From: Azoarcus sp. DD4
Lineage (GTDB): Bacteria > Pseudomonadota > Gammaproteobacteria > Burkholderiales > Rhodocyclaceae
Direction: 5' to 3'
Assembly: GCF_006496635.1 (NCBI RefSeq)
Contig: NZ_CP022958.1
Span: forward strand, 620,001-684,000
Length of the DNA stretch: 64,000 nucleotides
Positions 33,177 to 41,375 of the stretch are shown here, piece after piece. The translations under genes were made by a program, and so were the position numbers. The notes beneath the pieces were generated by a model, which did not search any database, was not told the DNA's origin, and worked only from the letters and a program-made list of their open reading frames with translations. Position 1 is the stretch's first letter, and each line of letters begins with the position of its first letter.

Positions 33177-34901
33177 ATGAACGACGACAGCTCCCTCTTA
33201 TCCAGCCCGGTCGAGGCTGCCCATGGGCGGCTTGGCGAACTGCTGGTTCGCGAGGGGCGGTTGTCGGCGCGCGACCTCGACCAGGCGCTCGCGGCGCAGC
33301 GGGAACTGGGTGATCTGCTCGGGCGGGTGCTGGTGCGGCTGGGGTTGGTCTCCGAGACCGAGGTGGGGCGAGCCTTGTCGGTGCAGCTCGACCTGCCGCT
33401 GGTCCTGCCCCCGGATTACCCGGAGGCCGCACTGGATGTCCCCGGGCTGCATGCCGATTACCTGCTTGCACATCGCGTCCTGCCGCTGCGCGTGGAGGGC
33501 TCGCATCTCGCGCTTGCAATGGCGGTGCCGCAGGACGCCTTTCTCGTCAAGGCGGTAAAGCTGGCGAGCGGGCTGGAAGTGCGGCCGCTGCTGGCCATCG
33601 AGACGGAATTGCAGGCTGCGCTGGAGCGGCTGTACGTCGAACCGGCGGCGGAACCCCTGCCTGACGGCGCGCTGTCCGCCAGCGGCGACAGCGAGTTCGT
33701 CGAGCATCTGAAGGATCTCGCCAGCGAGGCGCCGGTGATCCGCCTGGTGAACCAGATCATCGGCCGCGTGATCGACCTGCGCGCTTCCGACATCCACATC
33801 GAACCCTTCGAGGACGGCTTGCGCGTGCGCTATCGCGTCGACGGCGTGATGCAGGATGGCGACCCGGCCGATCTCGCGCTGGCAGCGGCGGTGACCTCGC
33901 GCATCAAGCTGCTCGCCCATCTTAACATCGCCGAGCGCCGCCTGCCGCAGGACGGACGCATCAGGAGCCGGGTGAAGGGGCACGAACTCGATCTGCGCGT
34001 TTCCACCCTGCCCACCGTGCATGGCGAAAGCGTGGTGATGCGGGTGCTGGACCGCGCCAGCATCCGCCTGTCGCTGGAGGACATGGGTTTTTCCGCCGAC
34101 ACCCTGGCGCGCTACCGCGAGCTGATCGCGCGCCCGCACGGCATCCTGCTGGTGACCGGGCCGACCGGGTCGGGCAAGACGACCACGCTGTACGCCTCGC
34201 TCGCCAGGCTGGATGCCGGCGCGTTGAAGATCCTCACCGTGGAGGACCCGGTGGAGTACCAGCTGGCCGGGGTGAACCAGGTGCAGGTGCAGCCGCAGAT
34301 CGGCATGGGTTTCGCGCAGGTGCTGCGCTCCATCCTGCGCCAGGACCCGGACATCATCATGATCGGCGAGATGCGCGACACCGAAACCGCGCAGATCGCG
34401 GTGCAGTCCGCGTTGACCGGCCACCTCGTGCTGTCGACGCTGCACACCAACACCGCGGCCGGCGCCATCGTCCGGCTGGAAGACATGGGGGTGGAGCGCT
34501 ACCTGATCACCTCGGCGGTGAACGGCGTGCTGGCCCAGCGCCTGGTGCGCAGCCTGTGCCCGCAGTGCAAGGCGCCGGAGGAGCTCGCCGACGAGGTCCT
34601 GCAGGCCAGCGGCCTTGCGCGCTTCATGCCGGCGGGCAGCCGTACGGTGCAGCGCGCCCGCGGCTGCCCGGCGTGCAAGGGCAGTGGCTACCGCGGCCGC
34701 ACCGCGGTCCACGAACTGTTCGTGCTGGACGAGGAGGCGCACCGCGCCATCCTGGCGGGCGCGGACGCCACCACGCTGCACGCGGTTGCGTGCCGGGGCG
34801 GCATGCTGACGCTGTACGAGGATGGCCTGCGCAAGGTGGCGGCGGGGCTGACCTCGCTGGAGGAAGTGCTGCGCGTGACGCAGGACCAGGGCCATGGCTG
34901 A
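33177..34901 (+). CDS. gspE: Type II secretion ATPase GspE
   Basis: The cytoplasmic assembly ATPase of the secretion system, 574 aa. Visible are an N1E-like domain (about residues 15-155), Walker A GPTGSGKTTT (about 326-335), the Asp box ILTVEDPVEY, Walker B ILRQDPDIIMIGEMRD and the His box TLHTNTAAGA. A four-cysteine zinc finger (CPQC and CPAC) is separated by about 35 residues. All catalytic motifs are intact. No clear ribosome site precedes the ATG; a sigma-54-like element lies just upstream. It overlaps gspF by eight bases and heads an eleven-gene operon. Confidence 0.95.
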   Translation: MNDDSSLLSSPVEAAHGRLGELLVREGRLSARDLDQALAAQRELGDLLGRVLVRLGLVSETEVGRALSVQLDLPLVLPPDYPEAALDVPGLHADYLLAHRVLPLRVEGSHLALAMAVPQDAFLVKAVKLASGLEVRPLLAIETELQAALERLYVEPAAEPLPDGALSASGDSEFVEHLKDLASEAPVIRLVNQIIGRVIDLRASDIHIEPFEDGLRVRYRVDGVMQDGDPADLALAAAVTSRIKLLAHLNIAERRLPQDGRIRSRVKGHELDLRVSTLPTVHGESVVMRVLDRASIRLSLEDMGFSADTLARYRELIARPHGILLVTGPTGSGKTTTLYASLARLDAGALKILTVEDPVEYQLAGVNQVQVQPQIGMGFAQVLRSILRQDPDIIMIGEMRDTETAQIAVQSALTGHLVLSTLHTNTAAGAIVRLEDMGVERYLITSAVNGVLAQRLVRSLCPQCKAPEELADEVLQASGLARFMPAGSRTVQRARGCPACKGSGYRGRTAVHELFVLDEEAHRAILAGADATTLHAVACRGGMLTLYEDGLRKVAAGLTSLEEVLRVTQDQGHG

Positions 34902-36132
34902 CTACGTCTATCGCGCCGCCCATGGCGACGGCCGCGTGCGCGACGGCCGTGTCGCCGCGCCCAGCCGCGAGGCGGCGCTGCGCCAGTTGCAGGCGCAGGG
35001 GCTGACGCCGCTGCAGATCGCCGAAGCCGATGGCGCCACCGCTGGCGTGGGCGTGGCCGGCGATGCACGCCCCGGCCGCCGCTTCGCACGAGACGGCGGC
35101 CTCGATGCCGCCGACATCCATGCACTCACCGGCGAACTCGCCGTCATGCTGCGCGCCGGCTTGCCGCTGGACCGCGCCCTGCGGGTGCTGCTCGACATGG
35201 CGGCCAAGCCCGCGGTGGCCGGTCTGGCGGATGAACTGCTGAAGGCGGTGAAGGCGGGCAAGGGCCTGTCGCAGGCGCTGTCGGCCCATCAGGCGGCGTT
35301 CGGCGAGTTCTACATCAACATGGTCCGTTCCGGCGAAGCCGGCGGTCAGCTCGCCGAGGTTCTCGGCCGGCTGGCGGAACACCTGGAGCGGGTGAAGGCG
35401 CTGCGCGAATCGGTGGTGTCGGCGCTGATCTATCCGGCGGTGCTGGTGGCGGTGGCGGCGGTTTCGGTGTTCCTGATGCTGGGCTTCGTGGTGCCGCAGT
35501 TCGAAAGCCTGTTCGACGACATGGGCGAGGCGCTGCCGCTGCCGACACGCATCATCGTTGCCGGCGGCCACCTCGTCGCCGACTGGGGCTGGCTGATGGC
35601 GCTGGCCGCGGCGGCGGTGCTCTGGCTGGGGCGACGCTGGCTGGCGACGCCGGCCGGACGCGGCTGGCGGGACGCGCAGGTGCTGAAGCTGCCGGTGCTG
35701 GGCGGCGTGGCGCGCAAGTACGAGGTCAGCCGCTTCGCCCGCAGCATGGGCACCCTGCTGGGCAATGGCGTGCCCATCGTGCATGCGCTGCGCATCGCGT
35801 CCGACACCATGGCCAACCAGCACCTGCGCGGGGCGCTGGCCGGCGTCGTCCCCGCGATCAAGCAGGGCGGCCGGCTTGCCGACGCGCTTGGCGGCAGCGG
35901 CCTGTTCGGCCCGCTCGCGCTCAACATGCTGCGGCTCGGCGAGGAGACCGGACGGCTGGACGAAATGCTGCTGGAGCTCGCCCGGGTTGCCGACGGCGAG
36001 GTCCAGGCCGGCGTCAAACGCGCGCTGACCCTGCTCGAACCGCTGCTCATCCTGGTGCTGGGGGCGGTCATCGCCGCGATCATCGTCTCCATCCTGCTCG
36101 GCATCCTGTCGGTCAACGACCTCGCCACGTGA
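34894..36132 (+). CDS. gspF: Type II secretion inner-membrane platform protein GspF
   Basis: A 412-residue polytopic platform protein that links the ATPase to the pseudopilus. It has the two GspF domains (about residues 70-195 and 275-395), the repeated FxRxMGTLLxNGVPI-type motif and three predicted membrane helices (about 175-195, 222-242, 375-398). The product starts MADYVYRAAHGDGRVRDGRV, as usual for the family. Its GTGA stop region overlaps a possible early GTG start of gspG. Confidence 0.94.
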   Translation: MADYVYRAAHGDGRVRDGRVAAPSREAALRQLQAQGLTPLQIAEADGATAGVGVAGDARPGRRFARDGGLDAADIHALTGELAVMLRAGLPLDRALRVLLDMAAKPAVAGLADELLKAVKAGKGLSQALSAHQAAFGEFYINMVRSGEAGGQLAEVLGRLAEHLERVKALRESVVSALIYPAVLVAVAAVSVFLMLGFVVPQFESLFDDMGEALPLPTRIIVAGGHLVADWGWLMALAAAAVLWLGRRWLATPAGRGWRDAQVLKLPVLGGVARKYEVSRFARSMGTLLGNGVPIVHALRIASDTMANQHLRGALAGVVPAIKQGGRLADALGGSGLFGPLALNMLRLGEETGRLDEMLLELARVADGEVQAGVKRALTLLEPLLILVLGAVIAAIIVSILLGILSVNDLAT

Positions 36133-36185
36133 GACCGCCGCGGACCTCGTTCATTATTCCCATCGTCATACGGAAACCATCAGCC

Positions 36186-36626
36186 ATGATCCCCTCGCGT
36201 CCGCCTTCCGCTGCCCGCTCCGCGCGCGGCTTCACGCTGGTCGAACTGCTGGTCGTCCTCGCCATCCTCGGCCTGCTTGTCGGCCTGGTCGGGCCCAGGG
36301 TGCTCGGCCAGCTGGGTGGCGCCAAGAGCAAGACGGCGCCGGTGCAGATCAAGGATCTGGAGCAGGCGGCCGAACTCTTCAAGCTCGACGTCACCCGCTT
36401 CCCGAGCGCCGCCGAGGGGCTGGACGCGCTGGTGACGCGGCCGGCCTCGGCGCCCGGCTGGAACGGCCCCTACCTCAAGAAGGGCGGCGTGCCCAGGGAC
36501 CCGTGGGGCAATGCCTATCGCTACGACGTGCCCGGCAGGCATGGCGACATCGACATCTACACCCTCGGCGCGGACAACGCGCCGGGCGGTGATGGCGAGA
36601 ATGCCGACGTCGGCAACTGGCAGTAG
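36186..36626 (+). CDS. gspG: Major pseudopilin GspG
   Basis: Major pseudopilin (146 aa as annotated). The prepilin cleavage site is RG-FTLVELLVVLAILGLLVGLVGP, with the conserved Glu5 of the mature protein. The C-terminal part (GWNGPYLKKGGVPRDPWGNAYRYDVPG, then DIYTLGADNAPGGDGENADVGNW) carries the calcium-site loop typical of GspG. I chose the ATG at 36186, giving a 15-residue leader. A GTG at 36129, overlapping the gspF stop, would give a 34-residue leader and cannot be ruled out. Confidence 0.93.
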   Translation: MIPSRPPSAARSARGFTLVELLVVLAILGLLVGLVGPRVLGQLGGAKSKTAPVQIKDLEQAAELFKLDVTRFPSAAEGLDALVTRPASAPGWNGPYLKKGGVPRDPWGNAYRYDVPGRHGDIDIYTLGADNAPGGDGENADVGNWQ

Positions 36627-36641
36627 GCGGGGAGGGCGCCG

Positions 36642-37082
36642 ATGCGCGGCTTCACGCTGGTGGAACTGGTGGTGGCGCTGGCCATCGCGGCGCTCGCGCT
36701 GGGCGCCGTCGCGGCCAACCACGAGCGCCTGCTGCAGACCATGGCTTACCGTTCGGCCGTGCGCGGGGTGCTTGCCGGCATGCACGCCGCGCGCACGGAG
36801 GCGATGCGCAGCGGCCGGCCCGTCGTGTTCGCGGTGGACCTTGCGGGCCGCAGCTACGGCGTCGATGGCCGCCTCGGCGGGCGCCTGCCCGAGGCGGTGG
36901 GTGTGCGTGTCATCGTCGCCGAGCGCGAGGTGGAGGCCGCCGGCAAGGGCGGCATCCGTTTTCAGCCGGACGGCGGCGCCACCGGCGGCAGCGTCGACCT
37001 GCTCCGCCCGCAGGGCGGCGGCGTCCGCCTGCGGGTCGACTGGCTGTTCGGGCGGATAGAACAGGAGCCGATTCCGGGATGA
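36642..37082 (+). CDS. gspH: Minor pseudopilin GspH
   Basis: Minor pseudopilin of 146 residues with a very short leader (MRG-FTLVELVVALAIAALALG). It is recognised from the prepilin motif with Glu5, the GspH-like segment HAARTEAMRSGRPVVFAVDLAGRSYGVDG and its place between gspG and gspI. Its stop overlaps gspI by four bases. Confidence 0.88.
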   Translation: MRGFTLVELVVALAIAALALGAVAANHERLLQTMAYRSAVRGVLAGMHAARTEAMRSGRPVVFAVDLAGRSYGVDGRLGGRLPEAVGVRVIVAEREVEAAGKGGIRFQPDGGATGGSVDLLRPQGGGVRLRVDWLFGRIEQEPIPG

Positions 37083-37477
37083 GGTACAGGACGGTCGCGC
37101 GCGGCTTTTCGCTGCTGGAAGTGCTGGTGGCGCTGTCCATCATGACCTTTTCGCTCGCAGCGCTCTATCACGCGGCGGGCGGCGGCGTGCGCGGCGTGGG
37201 CGAGAGCGAAGCGCGTACGCGCGCGCTGGCGCTGGCGCTGTCGGTGCTCGACTCGCGCACCACGGTGCCGCCCGGCGGCGGCGACGACACTGGCGAGGCC
37301 GCCGGTCTGCGCTGGCGTCTGACCGCCCGGCCCTACGCCACCGGCCGCGAGGCCGCACCCGGGTGGCCGCTGTACCGGGTCGAGGCTGTCGTGTACTGGC
37401 GTGAAGGCGCGGGCGAGCGCGAACTGCACCTGACCAGCCTGTTGCCCGAGCGTTCGGCGGTGCCGGGGGCGCGATGA
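37079..37477 (+). CDS. gspI: Minor pseudopilin GspI
   Basis: Minor pseudopilin of 132 residues. The leader is cut at RG-FSLLEVLVALSIMTFSLAALY, with the SLLEVLVAL signature common in GspI. It should form the pseudopilus tip with GspJ and GspK. Both ends overlap neighbours by four bases (ATGA). Confidence 0.9.
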   Translation: MRYRTVARGFSLLEVLVALSIMTFSLAALYHAAGGGVRGVGESEARTRALALALSVLDSRTTVPPGGGDDTGEAAGLRWRLTARPYATGREAAPGWPLYRVEAVVYWREGAGERELHLTSLLPERSAVPGAR

Positions 37478-38151
37478 GAACCGCCATTGGCCGCGTTCCT
37501 GCGCGCGTTCGCCCGGACGCGACGGCGGGTTTCACGCTGGTCGAGGTCGTCATCGCGTTGGCGCTGCTGTCGCTCCTCATGCTGGGTCTGGTGAGCGCAC
37601 TCGCGGGGTTCGGCAGCACGGCCGCGAGGCTGGAGGCGCGCGCCGGGCGCGAAGGTGACGCGTGGCTGGCGACGGCCTTTCTGCGCACGGCACTGTCGTC
37701 CGCCGTCGGCCAGCTCCGCCACACCTTGCCGGACGGCAGCCAGAGCGCGTATTTCGCCGGCCGTGCCGACGGGCTCGAATGGCTGGGCAGCATGCCGGCC
37801 CGCCACGGCGCCGGCGGCCTCTATCTCTTCCGGCTCGAGGCGGACGGACCGCCGCCGCGCCTGCTGTTGCGCTATCTGCCCTACGTGCCCGGGGCCACGC
37901 CGGCGGCGGGTGCGTTTGCCAGCCAGGTACTGGCGGAGGGGCTCGATGCGCTGCGGCTGTCCTACGAAAGCCGGGCGCGCCGGCCGGACGAGACGACGCA
38001 CTGGTCGGATATCTGGGCGGAGCCGGGCCATCTGCCTGCGCGTGTCCGCATCGACGTTGCCGCCGGGGGGCAGGCGTGGCCACCGCTCTTCGTTTCCATC
38101 GCCGCTGTCGACCACGGCACCGTCCATGTGGTGCCGGAGTTGGGCGACTGA
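37474..38151 (+). CDS. gspJ: Minor pseudopilin GspJ
   Basis: Minor pseudopilin of 225 residues with cleavage site AG-FTLVEVVIALALLSLLMLGL after an 18-19 residue leader. The longer soluble domain and its place after gspI identify it as GspJ. The stop shares its last base with the gspK start (TGATG). Confidence 0.9.
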   Translation: MRTAIGRVPARVRPDATAGFTLVEVVIALALLSLLMLGLVSALAGFGSTAARLEARAGREGDAWLATAFLRTALSSAVGQLRHTLPDGSQSAYFAGRADGLEWLGSMPARHGAGGLYLFRLEADGPPPRLLLRYLPYVPGATPAAGAFASQVLAEGLDALRLSYESRARRPDETTHWSDIWAEPGHLPARVRIDVAAGGQAWPPLFVSIAAVDHGTVHVVPELGD

Positions 38152-39062
38152 TGGGCTGCGGTCGTCTTGCCGCCCGCGACCATGGCCTGGCCCTGGTCGC
38201 CGTGCTGTGGATGACGGCGGCGCTGTCGCTGCTGGTCGGCGGGCTGCTGTCGCTGGCGCGCGCCGAAGTGAAAGCGGCGCAGGTGCGCGGCGCGGCGGCC
38301 GAGGCGATTGCGCTGGGCGATGCGGCGATCCAGCTGGCGGTGCTCGACTGGCGTACCGCGACGCCGCCGCCGGACAGCCTGCGGCGCGCCGACTACATGC
38401 TGGAAGGGCGCGTGATCGCGGTACGGGTGGTGCCGGCGACCGGCTACATCAACCTGAATGCCGCGCCAGAACCGCTGCTGCGCGCCCTGCTGACACTGGG
38501 GGGCGGACTCGACCCCGCAGTGGCGGGCGTGCTGGCACAGCGCCTCATCGACTGGCGGGATGCGGACGACGCGGCGCTGCCCGAGGGCGCCGAGGCGCCG
38601 GCCTACGCCGCGGCCAACCTGGCCTGGCGGCCGCGCAACGGTCGTCTGCTGGTGCCGGAAGACCTACTGCAGGTGCTGGGCTTCGATTTCGAACTGTTCG
38701 AGCGCATCCGCCCGTACGTCACGGTCTGGGCGGGTGCCGCCGCCGGTGTCAATCCGCTGGCTGCGCCCCCGGAGGTGCTGGCGATCCTCGCCGGCGGCAA
38801 CCACGGCCTCGCGGGGCGGATCGCTGCGGCACGCGATGCCGGCGACCGCAGCATGGACTTGACCGCGCTCGACCCGGCCTTTCTCGACCAGGGCGGTGTC
38901 GGCAGCGTCCTGCATGTCGAGGTCGAGGTGCCCGTCGGCGAGCTGCGCGCGGTGCGAGGCCGCTGGATCGTCGCCGCACCCGATGCCGGCGGCGCGCCCT
39001 GGCAGACGGTGGCCGCCGAGCCGGTCCGCTTCCTTCCCCTTTCGCCACCGGCCGCACCATGA
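38151..39062 (+). CDS. gspK: Minor pseudopilin GspK
   Basis: A 303-residue pseudopilin with the GspK hallmarks. Its prepilin region (DHG-LALVAVLWMTAALSLLVGGLLSLA) lacks the usual Glu5. A large alpha-helical domain (FINLNAAPE-like YINLNAAPEPLLRALL, then LIDWRDADD) is inserted in the pilin fold. GspK caps the pseudopilus tip. The ATG at 38151 overlaps the gspJ stop; the same frame is open upstream but there it is inside gspJ. Confidence 0.92.
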   Translation: MGCGRLAARDHGLALVAVLWMTAALSLLVGGLLSLARAEVKAAQVRGAAAEAIALGDAAIQLAVLDWRTATPPPDSLRRADYMLEGRVIAVRVVPATGYINLNAAPEPLLRALLTLGGGLDPAVAGVLAQRLIDWRDADDAALPEGAEAPAYAAANLAWRPRNGRLLVPEDLLQVLGFDFELFERIRPYVTVWAGAAAGVNPLAAPPEVLAILAGGNHGLAGRIAAARDAGDRSMDLTALDPAFLDQGGVGSVLHVEVEVPVGELRAVRGRWIVAAPDAGGAPWQTVAAEPVRFLPLSPPAAP

Positions 39063-40066
39063 CCGCCGACCGCAATCCCTACGATCTCTTCGGACTGGAT
39101 CTGCGCCGGCTCGCCGGGCTCTGGCGCCTGGGCTGGCGTGAGGCGCTGGACCGGCCCTTCTTCACCCGTCTGCTGCCCGCCGAGGCGGTGCGCCTGAGGC
39201 TGCCGGAAGGCGGCGAGCGCATCTGGCCCGCTGCCGGCGCTGCCGGGCGTGCCTGTGCGCTGCTGTTGCCCGAGGAGAAGGTGTTGCAGCAGTCCCTGCT
39301 GCTGCCGCCGCTGTCCTCCGCCGAACTGCGGCAGGCGGTGTTGCTGGCAGTGCAGGCGACGACCCCCTTCGGGGTTGATGCGACCGCCTGGGGTTACCGC
39401 ACCGAGGTGGCAGGTGGGCAGTTGCGGGTCGAACTGGCGATGGCAGCGAAGGCGCACGTCGCGGAATGCATCGCCGCGGCCCGTGCGGGCGATGCGCAGG
39501 GCGGGGGCGCCGAACTGGAAGTCTGGGCGGGCGGCCCGCCCTTCGTGGTGCTCCAGGGCTATGCGGAAGCGCACCGCTACGCGCGCACGCGCCGGCGCCA
39601 CCGCCAGACGCAGGCCCTGATCGGCGCCGCGGTGTTCCTCGCCGGCGCGCTCGCGGCCTCGCCCGCGCTGCAGGCACAACGACAGGCGCAGGAGGCACAG
39701 GCCCGGCTGGATGCGCTGACGCAGGCGGTGGCGCCCATCGTCGCCACCCGCGACGCATTCGGCAGGGCCAACCTCCAGTTGCAGACGGTGACAGCCTACG
39801 CCGCCGCCCGCCCCGACCCGGTGGCCTTGCTCGGCCGCCTGTCGCAGCTGCTGCCCGACAGCGCCCACCTGACCCGGCTGGAGCTGCGTGGCGACACCGT
39901 CGTTCTCGGCGGCCTGGCCGACAACGCCGCCGGATTGATGGAAACGCTCGGCGCCCAGCCCGATTTCCATGACTTGCGTTCGCCCTCCGCGATCGCGCGC
40001 GACCGCGCCACCGGGCGCGAGAGTTTTGCCATCGAGTTCAGGCTGGGACAGGGGGCGGAGCGATGA
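39059..40066 (+). CDS. gspL: Type II secretion assembly protein GspL
   Basis: A 335-residue GspL-type protein. The cytoplasmic part (about residues 1-175) should bind GspE. A single membrane helix (about 185-203, ALIGAAVFLAGALAASPAL) is followed by a coiled-coil and a periplasmic ferredoxin-like domain (LLGRLSQLLPDSAHLTRLELRGDTVVLGGLADNAAGLM). The last part resembles PilN/GspL C-terminal domains. It overlaps both neighbours by four bases. Confidence 0.87.
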   Translation: MTADRNPYDLFGLDLRRLAGLWRLGWREALDRPFFTRLLPAEAVRLRLPEGGERIWPAAGAAGRACALLLPEEKVLQQSLLLPPLSSAELRQAVLLAVQATTPFGVDATAWGYRTEVAGGQLRVELAMAAKAHVAECIAAARAGDAQGGGAELEVWAGGPPFVVLQGYAEAHRYARTRRRHRQTQALIGAAVFLAGALAASPALQAQRQAQEAQARLDALTQAVAPIVATRDAFGRANLQLQTVTAYAAARPDPVALLGRLSQLLPDSAHLTRLELRGDTVVLGGLADNAAGLMETLGAQPDFHDLRSPSAIARDRATGRESFAIEFRLGQGAER

Positions 40067-40632
40067 AGGTGCCCGGCAAGGCGGCGTTGCGGCCGGCCCA
40101 TCTCAGCGTGTTCGGCACGCTTGCCGGCGTGGTGGTGATCGCTGTCTTCGCCGGGTTGCTGGTCGCCGAGCGGGGGCGCGAAGCCGGGGAAGTGCAGGAG
40201 GCGGTGGCGCCGCGCTACGCCCGGCTGGCGGGCTTGCGCGAATCGGCGGCCGCGGTGGAGCAGGCCGCGGCGGCGGCGACCGCCGCGCTGGACCGCTTCG
40301 CCTACCCCGTGACCATGAGCGGCGACCGCATCGGCACCGACCTGCAGCAACGGCTGCGGGCGGCGGCCGAGGCGGCGGGCGTCGGCGTGATCAACAGCCA
40401 GATCGGGACGGGCAAGCGCCAGGCAGACCTGGAGGACGTGCCGGTGTCGATGACGCTGGAAGCCGAAATTGGCCAGTTGCGGCAGATGCTGCTGGCGGTG
40501 CAGACGCAGTCGGGGCAGGCGCCCGCGATCTTCATCGACAGCCTTGGCATCCAGCGTCAGCGCAGTCGTGCCGGCGATGGCGGCCGGCTGACGGTGCAGG
40601 CACGTTTCAGCGTGCTGAGGCGCGTGCCATGA
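40063..40632 (+). CDS. gspM: Type II secretion protein GspM (type b)
   Basis: A 189-residue bitopic inner-membrane protein with a helix near residues 17-36, a coiled-coil and a C-terminal ferredoxin-like domain (VPVSMTLEAEIGQLRQMLLAVQTQSGQAPAIFIDSLGIQ). It fits the T2SSM_b subgroup found in Hxc-like and related systems. It partners GspL. Sequence conservation in this family is low, so the call also relies on position. Confidence 0.82.
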   Translation: MKVPGKAALRPAHLSVFGTLAGVVVIAVFAGLLVAERGREAGEVQEAVAPRYARLAGLRESAAAVEQAAAAATAALDRFAYPVTMSGDRIGTDLQQRLRAAAEAAGVGVINSQIGTGKRQADLEDVPVSMTLEAEIGQLRQMLLAVQTQSGQAPAIFIDSLGIQRQRSRAGDGGRLTVQARFSVLRRVP

Positions 40633-41342
40633 GCGCCCCCGCCCGGCCGCCCGAAAGGGAGCATCTTCAGCGACAGGAGGGGCGTCCAGCGAGCGTGTCG
40701 GGCCGGCGCTTGCGCAGCGGCGGCGGGGATGTCCGGCTGCCGCCACGCCTTGTGCTGGTGCTGGCGAACCTCGCCCTGGCGGCCGGCCTGCTGGCCTACT
40801 GGCTGGGGGCGCCGGCGTGGCCGGAGCCGGCGCCGCTCCCGCCCGATGCCGCGGCCCTGGCACCGCAATCGCCCACGCAGCCGGCGCCGGATGCCGCCGT
40901 GGTGCAGGCCATCACCGAACGCCCCCTGTTCAGTCCCACGCGCAGCGCGGCTACCGGCAACGGCGGCGCGCCGTCCTTCCAGGACTTCCGCCTGGTCGGC
41001 TTGCTGGGCAGCGGTCAGGCCACGGTCGCGCTCCTCGCCCACGGCGACAGGGTCCGGCGCGTGCGTGCCGGGGAGCAGATCGATGGCTGGGTGCTGCAGG
41101 GCAGCGACGGCCGCACGGCCCGTTTCTCCCGCGGCGAACTCCCCGGACAGGATCTCTTCATGGAACACGCGGTGCAGAAACCCGCAGAACCGGTGGCGGC
41201 CGCCACCACCACGCCGCAAACACCGCCGCCTTCGCCCGGCGCGGCCGCAAAGGCAAGCGATGCGCCCCCCGCGGCCGACGACGACACCGCCGCCGCGCGC
41301 CGTGCCCGCCGCCAGGCCCGCCGGCAGGCGGCCGCCAACTGA
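40629..41342 (+). CDS. gspC: GspC-like clamp protein without PDZ domain
   Basis: A 237-residue inner-membrane protein with one helix (about residues 40-58, PPRLVLVLANLALAAGLLAYWLG). The periplasmic homology region (about 95-160) contains ITERPLFSPTRS and FRLVGLLGSGQATVALLAHGDRVRRVRAGEQIDGWVLQG, the GspC HR pattern that contacts the secretin. A C-terminal PDZ or coiled-coil domain is missing; instead there is a proline/alanine-rich tail ending in Arg-Arg repeats. Such short forms occur in Hxc-type systems. It immediately precedes the secretin gene. Confidence 0.82.
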   Translation: MSAPARPPEREHLQRQEGRPASVSGRRLRSGGGDVRLPPRLVLVLANLALAAGLLAYWLGAPAWPEPAPLPPDAAALAPQSPTQPAPDAAVVQAITERPLFSPTRSAATGNGGAPSFQDFRLVGLLGSGQATVALLAHGDRVRRVRAGEQIDGWVLQGSDGRTARFSRGELPGQDLFMEHAVQKPAEPVAAATTTPQTPPPSPGAAAKASDAPPAADDDTAAARRARRQARRQAAAN

Positions 41343-41375
41343 CCCCCGATCCACCCAACCGACACCCCGCACCGG